A DNA stretch of 64,000 nt from NCBI RefSeq assembly GCF_003967195.1, contig NZ_AP018725.1, positions 1,860,001 through 1,924,000 of the forward strand. Direction: 5' to 3'. The position numbers and the translations under genes were made by a program. This document shows positions 57,741 to 64,000 of the stretch, piece after piece. The notes beneath the pieces are model-generated. The model did not search any database. It saw only the letters and a list, made by a program, of their open reading frames with translations, and was not told the DNA's origin. How positions within the stretch are numbered: position 1 is the stretch's first letter; each line of letters opens with the position of its first letter. The DNA comes from Sulfuriflexus mobilis. Its GTDB lineage: Bacteria > Pseudomonadota > Gammaproteobacteria > AKS1.

Positions 57741-58943
57741 TCAGCTCACCAAAGCTGCTGTGATCTGCTTAACCACTGCCTCCGGAGAGAAGAGCTTGGC
57801 TGACAAGGCTCGACAACGTGCAGACACCTTGGTATCACCAGCGATTTCGTCCACAAGTTCTTTCGCTAAGCGCTGCAGGGTATCAACCGAGTGATCCGTA
57901 CAAACCCGCCCCACACCTTCTCGATCAATCATTTCCGCCAGATCATTGCCGGCGTTAATGCTCGCCAGTACCGGCAAACCGCCCTGCATGTAAGTAAGAA
58001 ATTTACCTGGAATATTGTGTGTTTTGTGGCGGGGGTCTAGGGCTACAATGCCAACCTGGCACTGAGCGTACAAGCCTGGTATTTCTGAAGGCTCCACCTC
58101 GTCGTAGAAAACAACATTGCATAGCCCGCGTGACTTAGCAACTTCACGCAAACGCTGGGCATCGCTGCCTCGACCGACAAAAAGAAACCCAATATCATGA
58201 CGATCACGCAACCGCTCCGCGAGATCAATCAGAATGTCCATCCCCTGCGCCACCCCCATGTTGCCTGCGTAGACAAAAATGGTGCGACCAGCAAGAGGAC
58301 CAGCCGCGACTGAAATGCCACAACCGACATCTCGTGCTTCAGCAAGCCAGTTTTGCAGTACCTCTACCCGCCTCCCCAGCTGTGAATTCCATCCATCAAA
58401 ATACGGTAAATTGGCGGGTGTCTGCACCCCAATGACGTTCGCGACTAAATACTGATAGCGCTCGATTGTTTTGAAAAAGCGATAAGGCAGACCTCGACCG
58501 AGCAGCCCCATGTCCACCGCCCACTCAGGGAAGATATCCCGGACGATGAGATAGCTTCGACAGGCACTGGCTTTCTTGAGCGCATTTGCGATAGGCCCGA
58601 GGAAAATCGTCGGCGAGTACCACACTACGCCGTCCCAGCGCATATTTGCCAAGGGACTTTTGCGTAAATTACGCAGCATTATGAAAGGCAGCAAGAATTC
58701 CCCAATCGTTCGTCGTATGTAGCCAATATCTTTGGTGCGCGGTGCTTTCAGACGCATCACCTGCACACCATTCATATCCTCTAGCAACCAAGGCTGATTA
58801 ATATCTGGGGTGGGGATCATTACGGTCGGCTTGTGACCTTGCCTGACCATTTCAAGAGACAAGTCTCTCAACTGAACCGCCGCGGATGAACGCAAGGGTG
58901 GAAAAGCGTCAGCGATCAGCGCGATACGCATCGTCTTGCCCAT
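57741..58943 (-). CDS. wbuB: GT4 glycosyltransferase, WbuB-like (probable L-FucNAc transferase)
   Basis: 400 residues of GT-B fold. N-terminal RIALIADAFPPLRSSAAVQLRDL binds the acceptor. The C-terminal donor domain has FVYAGNMGVAQGMDILIDLA and the GLPVLASINAGNDL region. WbuB of E. coli moves FucNAc onto lipid-linked HexNAc. Because fnlABC lie directly upstream, FucNAc is the natural donor here. ATG at 58943 used; a GTG codon precedes it. Gap to fnlC is 3 bases. Confidence 0.75.
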   Translation of the reverse strand: MGKTMRIALIADAFPPLRSSAAVQLRDLSLEMVRQGHKPTVMIPTPDINQPWLLEDMNGVQVMRLKAPRTKDIGYIRRTIGEFLLPFIMLRNLRKSPLANMRWDGVVWYSPTIFLGPIANALKKASACRSYLIVRDIFPEWAVDMGLLGRGLPYRFFKTIERYQYLVANVIGVQTPANLPYFDGWNSQLGRRVEVLQNWLAEARDVGCGISVAAGPLAGRTIFVYAGNMGVAQGMDILIDLAERLRDRHDIGFLFVGRGSDAQRLREVAKSRGLCNVVFYDEVEPSEIPGLYAQCQVGIVALDPRHKTHNIPGKFLTYMQGGLPVLASINAGNDLAEMIDREGVGRVCTDHSVDTLQRLAKELVDEIAGDTKVSARCRALSAKLFSPEAVVKQITAALVS

Positions 58944-58946
58944 CAC

Positions 58947-60077
58947 TCAATATTTCTTCCAGACAACATGATTCACGTAGTCGGTATAGCTATGAATAAT
59001 CCGCACTACCTTGTCCGATACATTTGGCATGCTGTAGTCGCCCACTTGACGAAGCAAGCGCGTGTCGCCACGCGGCTGGCTTTCCAGAATGGCCAAGGCT
59101 TGCATCACACGATCAGTCTCCATCCCAACCATCATCACGGCAGTTTCTTCCATGCCTTCCGGACGCTCGTGCGCTTCTCGGATATTGAGGGCTGGGAAGT
59201 TGAGGATGGAAGATTCTTCGTTGATGGTGCCGCTGTCTGACAATACCGCTTTGGCGGCTATTTGCAGCTTGTTGTAATCCTTAAAACCCAGCGGGGTGAG
59301 CAATTTCACATTAGCATGAAACTTGGTGCCCATCGCGTCGATCCGTTTCTGCGTTCGTGGGTGTGTAGAGACAATGACCGGGATTCCGTAATGCCCCGCT
59401 ATCGTGTTGAGCATCGTCACCAGCTTGTTGAAATTCTTGCCTGAATCGACATTTTCTTCGCGGTGGGCGCTGACCACGAAAAACCCACCTGACGTGAGGC
59501 CAAGCCGATCAAGCACATCTGAATTATCAATGCCTTCCCGGTAATGCATCAGCACCTCAAACATCGGACTGCCGGTTTTTATCACCATGTCAGAAGGCAA
59601 ACCCTCGCGCAACAAATACTCACGGGCGATGGAACTATAAGTCAGATTAATGTCTGCCGTATGATCCACGATGCGTCGGTTGATTTCCTCCGGCACGCGT
59701 TGATCAAAGCAACGATTGCCCGCTTCCATGTGAAACACCGGAATCTTGCGACGCTTGGCAGGTATAACAGCCATGCAACTATTGGTATCCCCCAACACCA
59801 ACAAAGCATCCGGTTTCACCTGAGCAAGCACAGCATCAATCGCGATGATCACCTTGCCAATGGTTTCGGCCCCCGTGACGCCCGCCGCATTGAGGAAATG
59901 ATCGGGTTTGCGAACATCCAGATCCTGGAAAAAGATCTCGTTGAGCTCATGGTCATAGTTCTGCCCGGTATGCACCAGCACATGCTCAGTGTGCTCGTCC
60001 AGCTTCGCCATTACCCGCGACAAACGAATGATCTCCGGTCGTGTTCCCAAGACCGTCATGATTTTTAGTTTTTTCAT
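58947..60077 (-). CDS. fnlC: FnlC, UDP-sugar 2-epimerase (WecB family) making UDP-L-FucNAc
   Basis: Last enzyme of UDP-L-FucNAc synthesis, epimerising at C-2. The 376 residues match non-hydrolysing UDP-GlcNAc 2-epimerases (WecB), with LGTRPEIIRLSRV at the start, HTGQNYD, and the active-site block FHMEAGNRCFDQRVPEEINRR. FnlC-type proteins are distinguished from WecB by their partners, and fnlA and fnlB lie just upstream. The ATG at 60077 has GAGG upstream and starts 1 base after the fnlB stop. Confidence 0.88.
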   Translation of the reverse strand: MKKLKIMTVLGTRPEIIRLSRVMAKLDEHTEHVLVHTGQNYDHELNEIFFQDLDVRKPDHFLNAAGVTGAETIGKVIIAIDAVLAQVKPDALLVLGDTNSCMAVIPAKRRKIPVFHMEAGNRCFDQRVPEEINRRIVDHTADINLTYSSIAREYLLREGLPSDMVIKTGSPMFEVLMHYREGIDNSDVLDRLGLTSGGFFVVSAHREENVDSGKNFNKLVTMLNTIAGHYGIPVIVSTHPRTQKRIDAMGTKFHANVKLLTPLGFKDYNKLQIAAKAVLSDSGTINEESSILNFPALNIREAHERPEGMEETAVMMVGMETDRVMQALAILESQPRGDTRLLRQVGDYSMPNVSDKVVRIIHSYTDYVNHVVWKKY

Positions 60078-60078
60078 A

Positions 60079-61185
60079 TCAAACCTCGCAAGCAATCGTA
60101 TCGGGATGGGCGCGATCAAAAATCTCGTTGGCCCAGAGCATCACGACTAACTCGTCCTCGCCCACATTCGTGATGTCATGTGTCCAGCCCGGCACCGTCT
60201 CTACCACCTGAGGTACATCACCCGAGGTTAAAATCTCATACGTCTCGTTGGTCACGACATGGCGAAAACCAAAACGTGCCGAACCCTTGATAACCAGGAA
60301 TTTCTCGGTCTTACTGTGATGATAATGCCCACCCCGTGTGACGCCCGGGTGTGCCGTAAAGTAAGAAAACTGCCCGCAATCGGGCGTTTTAAGCATTTCG
60401 ACGAATACCCCCCGTTCATCACCATAGCGCGGCAAGTCATAGGCAAACCTGGAAGGTGGCAAATAACTCACGTACGTCGCATATAAAGCACGCACCAAAC
60501 CTGACCCAACGCGCTCGGAAACCAGGGTACTTCGACAATTTTTGAAGTCCTGAATTTGCGAGGCCAGCTCCCCTAATGTAATCGAATAATCCGGAGCAAC
60601 CTCACCCCAACGCATGCCCTTAGCCATGGATTCGAGCGCACTCAGAAATTCAGAAATTACATCATCCACATACACCAGCTGCAATTGTGCCGAAGGGTCG
60701 TTGATCTGGATCGGCAACTGATGGGCAATGTTATGGCAAAAGGTAGCTACCACTGAGTTGTAGTTGGGCTTACACCACTTACCGAACACATTGGGCAAAC
60801 GGTAAATCACCGCGGGGTTTCCAGTTTGCAACGCAAACTGCTCCACAGCCTGCTCAGCCGCGCGTTTGCTCTGCCCATAGGGGTTAGCCAATTCCGCCTG
60901 AATGGACGATGCCAGTATAAGTGGGATCTTGCGCCCTGTAGCCTGAATGGCAACACACAGTAACGCCGTCAAAGTTGCATTACCCTTTTCAAAATCTGCG
61001 ACATCCCTTGGGCGGTTCTCGCCTGCCAGATGCACAACCGCGTCTACCCGCTGAACTTTCTCAGACAAAGCACTCAGTTCATCCTCGCGGGAAAATTGCT
61101 CAACCTCAAACCCAGACAGTTCGCCGAGGCGAACAACCAGATTCTTGCCTATAAACCCTCGGCTGCCAGTTACAAGGACGCGCAT
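60079..61185 (-). CDS. fnlB: FnlB/CapF, SDR reductase-cupin bifunctional enzyme
   Basis: Second step of UDP-L-FucNAc synthesis. The N-terminal Rossmann domain opens with TGSRGFIGKNL (GxxGFIG at 7-13) and has the YGQSKRAAE catalytic region near 115. The C-terminal cupin (from about 245) holds the metal ligands in HYHHSKTEKF near residue 291 and WTHDITN. This domain order matches CapF of Staphylococcus and FnlB of E. coli. 368 residues. The gap to fnlA is one base. Confidence 0.92.
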   Translation of the reverse strand: MRVLVTGSRGFIGKNLVVRLGELSGFEVEQFSREDELSALSEKVQRVDAVVHLAGENRPRDVADFEKGNATLTALLCVAIQATGRKIPLILASSIQAELANPYGQSKRAAEQAVEQFALQTGNPAVIYRLPNVFGKWCKPNYNSVVATFCHNIAHQLPIQINDPSAQLQLVYVDDVISEFLSALESMAKGMRWGEVAPDYSITLGELASQIQDFKNCRSTLVSERVGSGLVRALYATYVSYLPPSRFAYDLPRYGDERGVFVEMLKTPDCGQFSYFTAHPGVTRGGHYHHSKTEKFLVIKGSARFGFRHVVTNETYEILTSGDVPQVVETVPGWTHDITNVGEDELVVMLWANEIFDRAHPDTIACEV

Positions 61186-61186
61186 C

Positions 61187-62215
61187 TCATTCTACCGGTT
61201 CAACGTGCTCACCACGAGCAATCGCCTGCATGAAGGAAAGCTTCATCAGCAAGTCCTTCATGCCTTCGACATCCAGGCGCGTCGTGTTATTAGAGTTGTA
61301 ATCCATCGCCTCGGAAATCTTCACCTCGCCCTGCTCGACAAACTTGCCATAGTTCAAATCACGCAGATCCGGTGGTATACGGTAATAGCCACCCAAATCC
61401 TGAGCAGCAACCATTTCCTCGCGACTCAGCAATGCCTCGTGCTGCTTTTCACCATGGCGTGTGCCAATAATGCGGATCTCATGCTCCGGCGCACCCATTA
61501 ACTGGGTCAGCGCCTGTGCCAAGGTTTCAATGGTTGCCGCAGGCGCCTTTTGAACAAAGATTTCTCCTGGCATGCCATGCTCGAAGGCATACAAAACCAA
61601 ATCAACCGCATCATCCAACGTCATCATGAAGCGTGTCATGTTCGGGTCGGTAATGGTTATAGATTTACCGGCGCGAATTTGATCAACAAACAATGGAATC
61701 ACCGAGCCCCGTGAAGCTATCACATTCCCATAGCGAGTGGCATTAATCACAGTGGAATCACTACTGCGCGATTTAGCCACAATCACCTTCTCCATCATCG
61801 CCTTGGAAATGCCCATGGCATTGATGGGATAAACCGCCTTATCGGTACTCAAACACACTACGCGTTTGATGCCGGAAACAATCGCCGCCTCCAAAACATT
61901 TTCTGTCCCGAGCACATTGGTTTTGACTGCCTCAATGGGGTGAAACTCACAGGATGGAACCTGCTTCAATGCCGCTGCGTGAAAGATGTAGTCCACACCT
62001 CGTACGGAATTCAGAACAGACTGATAGTCGCGCACATCACCGATATAAAATTTGAGTTTGGAGTTATTGTAGTGCTTACGCATATCATCTTGTTTTTTCT
62101 CATCACGGCTAAATATGCGAATTTCTGAAATATCAGTATTCAGAAAACGTCTTAGCACTGCATTACCAAAGGAGCCTGTGCCACCCGTGATGATTAGTTT
62201 TTTATTTGCAAACAT
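61187..62215 (-). CDS. fnlA: FnlA/CapE, UDP-GlcNAc 4,6-dehydratase/5-epimerase
   Basis: Starts UDP-L-FucNAc synthesis from UDP-GlcNAc by dehydration and epimerisation. Rossmann motif TGGTGSFGN follows the first eight residues. The active-site segment YPINAMGISKAMMEK carries Met where most SDRs have Tyr (MxxxK), the known trait of FlaA1/CapE-type enzymes. ATG at 62215 chosen; a TTG codon three residues upstream is the only alternative. Length 342. Confidence 0.93.
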   Translation of the reverse strand: MFANKKLIITGGTGSFGNAVLRRFLNTDISEIRIFSRDEKKQDDMRKHYNNSKLKFYIGDVRDYQSVLNSVRGVDYIFHAAALKQVPSCEFHPIEAVKTNVLGTENVLEAAIVSGIKRVVCLSTDKAVYPINAMGISKAMMEKVIVAKSRSSDSTVINATRYGNVIASRGSVIPLFVDQIRAGKSITITDPNMTRFMMTLDDAVDLVLYAFEHGMPGEIFVQKAPAATIETLAQALTQLMGAPEHEIRIIGTRHGEKQHEALLSREEMVAAQDLGGYYRIPPDLRDLNYGKFVEQGEVKISEAMDYNSNNTTRLDVEGMKDLLMKLSFMQAIARGEHVEPVE

Positions 62216-62279
62216 ATACCTCAATACTCCAAAAGTGAAACCGAAAATAACCCGCCATCACATACCAATTGCCAAATTG

Positions 62280-63137
62280 TCAATGTGGGTTTTTTTCATT
62301 CCGTGAACGTGCCATTTTCAATTCTAAATATTTAACATCAATCAACAACGGATACCACAGCGCTTGAAGAAAATGGAAAATAAATGCTTCTCTTCTATCC
62401 AGAAACCCACCCAAAAGAATGTACCTGTAAATAAAATAAAAAAAAGGTCTAATTAACGGTGGAAGATTATTCCAAACTTTATAGCGCAGCCATCTCCTTC
62501 GTTGCGCCTGCGTACCAAACAGACGGGCATCAATCTCTTGATAGTCCTGCGCGGTTCGCATACTAAGCAGTTCCTGCGCTTCTCGCGTTGCATAGCCGTT
62601 ATGTTTGGCAATCCAGTCAGATACCCCTTTTTTGTTTTCATCCGTGAAGTCGTTCAGCAAATGCCCGGTTATACCTTCCACGATCAGATGCTCGTTAACT
62701 GCACGGTCCTCACAACGACCTTTGCCATTTCGAAAAAGTCTTAATTGCCATGAAGGATAGTAGCCTCGACGTATCCAACGTCCCATCCAAATCAAGCGCC
62801 GCTTGATGTAGAAACCATTTTGTTCAGGTGCCGTGACGAGGAGTGTTAAAATCTCCTTTTTTAACTCCTCTGACAACCATTCGTCGGCATCCAGGAAAAG
62901 CACCCACTCGCTGCTTATAGGCAGATGATCGAGCGCGTAATTGCGTTGCTTAGCATAATTTTCAAAATTGTTCTGCGCAATGTGGCAGCCATACTGGCGT
63001 GCAATCTCCAACGTTCGATCTGTGCTTTGCGAATCAAGGATGAAAATCTCATTGGCCCAGCCAGCGATGGAATCCAGCGCTTGTGCAATATTAGCTTCCT
63101 CGTTGTAAGTGAGAATGATGACGGTAATATCAACCAT
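62280..63137 (-). CDS. GT2 glycosyltransferase (WaaE/KdtX-like)
   Basis: 285 residues. The GT-A nucleotide-binding region ITVIILTYNEEANIAQALDSI and the DXD-type FLDADEW (about 82-88) are clear. The C-terminal part has hydrophobic helices (LIRPFFYFIYRYILLGGF) that suggest membrane contact. It resembles the family that adds glucose to the lipopolysaccharide core, but its donor and acceptor here are unknown. It begins 11 bases before the tandem repeat and follows the methyltransferase. Confidence 0.85.
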   Translation of the reverse strand: MVDITVIILTYNEEANIAQALDSIAGWANEIFILDSQSTDRTLEIARQYGCHIAQNNFENYAKQRNYALDHLPISSEWVLFLDADEWLSEELKKEILTLLVTAPEQNGFYIKRRLIWMGRWIRRGYYPSWQLRLFRNGKGRCEDRAVNEHLIVEGITGHLLNDFTDENKKGVSDWIAKHNGYATREAQELLSMRTAQDYQEIDARLFGTQAQRRRWLRYKVWNNLPPLIRPFFYFIYRYILLGGFLDRREAFIFHFLQALWYPLLIDVKYLELKMARSRNEKNPH

Positions 63138-63147
63138 CAGCGCATCC

Positions 63148-63201
63148 CATATATTGTTTTTATGTAAATCATTTCATATATTGTTTTTATGTAAATCATT
63201 T
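63148..63201. repeat. Perfect tandem duplication, 2 x 27 bases
   Basis: Copy one is 63148-63174 and copy two 63175-63201; both begin CATATATTGTTTTTATG and end GTAAATCATTT with no mismatch. The second copy supplies the last Lys codon and the TGA stop (63196-63201) of the methyltransferase gene. Confidence 0.9.
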
Positions 63202-63900
63202 CAAGTATGTATCAGAAGCTTGCCTAGACAGGGCAGGTTTTACAGCTTCTAATATCACAGTATGTGGAGCGCTGGGGGTTGGCTCTTCCTCTTTTCTCAA
63301 GACGTGCTCATCAATCAGGGCGGGATGATTTGTCTCATCTCCGGGTGCGCAAAACACCAATCTTTCAAATTTAGCATCAGTAGCGAGTTCTGTAAGATAT
63401 GACCGTGAGAGCATCGTAACGTGTTCGCCTCGACAAAATATAAAATTTGCGAAACGCCCACCTATGCTTTCCCGTTTGTCGGGCCAATCGCCAAACCAAG
63501 ATTTATCATTCTCCAGAAATTTTCGGATCGCTGTGTCTCCATCTGGACCACCGACTCTGATCACCCCGCCAAGCTTTAGACAGCGATACATTTCATTAAA
63601 TAATGAAACTATAACTGGATCTGGTAAATGTTCAATTACATGATGTGAATAAAATGCATCAACGGTGGCATCTCTAAATGGCAGTGGATTTGCCAGATCC
63701 GCCCAGACATCGACTTTGGCTGTAATGAAATTCGCGTCCAAATTGATCCAGCCATCAATATAGTTCTTCTGTCCTGGACCAAGGTGGACTTTTACCTCGC
63801 CAACATTCGGAGCCCTGAATGACTTATAAAATGCCGCGTTTAACTTCATCGGCAAACGCATTGCCACATAGAACAGGCTTTTCAGTTCGTGTGAAATCAT
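63196..63900 (-). CDS. Class I SAM-dependent methyltransferase
   Basis: Probably methylates a sugar or lipid-linked intermediate. 234 residues. Motif I-like HLGPGQKNYIDGWINLDA starts at about 39, followed by LPFRDATVDAFYSHHVIEHLPDP (motif II/III region) near 74-94. It has no signal peptide. It lies upstream of the GT2 gene, with the tandem duplication between. The base composition is noticeably more A+T rich than in the housekeeping half, hinting at horizontal origin. Confidence 0.85.
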   Translation of the reverse strand: MISHELKSLFYVAMRLPMKLNAAFYKSFRAPNVGEVKVHLGPGQKNYIDGWINLDANFITAKVDVWADLANPLPFRDATVDAFYSHHVIEHLPDPVIVSLFNEMYRCLKLGGVIRVGGPDGDTAIRKFLENDKSWFGDWPDKRESIGGRFANFIFCRGEHVTMLSRSYLTELATDAKFERLVFCAPGDETNHPALIDEHVLRKEEEPTPSAPHTVILEAVKPALSRQASDTYLK

Positions 63901-63918
63901 TTTCTACTCCGATTAAAT

Positions 63919-63999
63919 TCAATCCAACCTCACGCACGGTGGCGTCTCGCCGCCTTCAAGCAACCAACAATAAACCACCGAAAGCTGCGCAGCGATTCG
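63919..63999 (-). CDS. Possible C-terminal end of an upstream gene
   Basis: A minus-strand frame open from the window edge for 26 codons ends in TGA at 63919 (ending GGETPPCVRLD). It lies 18 bases before the methyltransferase start. It could be the tail of another cluster gene, but it is too short for any assignment. Confidence 0.3.
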   Translation of the reverse strand, partial: RIAAQLSVVYCWLLEGGETPPCVRLD

Positions 64000-64000
64000 T

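Overview
The window looks like a free-living Gammaproteobacterium of medium G+C. The evidence is gene order. On the minus strand runs rpsB-tsf-pyrH-frr-uppS-cdsA-dxr-rseP-bamA-skp-lpxD-fabZ-lpxA-lpxB-rnhB-dnaE-accA-tilS-pyrG-kdsA-eno-ftsB-ispD, with map-glnD divergent to it, which is the classical gammaproteobacterial order. Gram-negative envelope genes (lipid A, Kdo, BamA, TonB, OPX export) agree. A thiosulfate-type transporter, a periplasmic rhodanese and di-heme cytochrome enzymes would suit a sulfur-metabolising, environmental lineage, but the genus cannot be named from this sequence.

Layout. 1-24764 (minus strand) is an almost gapless housekeeping superoperon for translation factors, isoprenoid, phospholipid and lipid A synthesis, outer-membrane assembly, replication, fatty acid synthesis, CTP and Kdo. 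It is read from a promoter and long leader upstream of rpsB. 25070-28489 is map-glnD. 28467-30161 holds a FEN-type exonuclease, an unknown small protein and a CheY-like regulator. 30252-31844 is a Fur-boxed di-heme cytochrome c peroxidase-family gene. 31881-35217 is a signalling operon (small HD-GYP-N-like protein, HDOD protein, hybrid histidine kinase). 35426-45020 joins a giant FAD/Fe-S oxidoreductase to a complete cobalamin uptake locus: btuCD, a cobalamin riboswitch, btuB, a TonB-like gene, and convergent btuF. 45183-48255 is a sulfur module: tandem rhodanese, an unknown His-rich protein, a tiny membrane-anchored protein with four Pro-Cys-Gly-Leu repeats, and a YeeE/YedE (TsuA-type) transporter. 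48513-48845 is a small double-CxxC protein.

49016-63900 (minus strand) is an exopolysaccharide locus. It has a vpsM/N/O/P-like export half (outer-membrane barrel, short OPX protein, tyrosine autokinase, PHP phosphatase, TPR protein) with a secreted Ala/Gly-repeat protein. An initiating WecA-family phosphotransferase carries a C-terminal PilZ domain. A sugar half contains the UDP-L-FucNAc pathway (fnlA-fnlB-fnlC), a WbuB-like transferase, a GT2 transferase and a methyltransferase. Read together, UndPP-HexNAc would be made under possible c-di-GMP control, extended with FucNAc, and exported through the Vps-type machinery.

The least explained items are the PCGL-repeat peptide between transporter and His-rich protein, the WecA-PilZ fusion, the Ala/Gly-repeat secreted protein, and the histone H1-like Lys/Ala tail on ribosomal protein S2. 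No tRNA, rRNA, CRISPR array or intact insertion sequence was seen.
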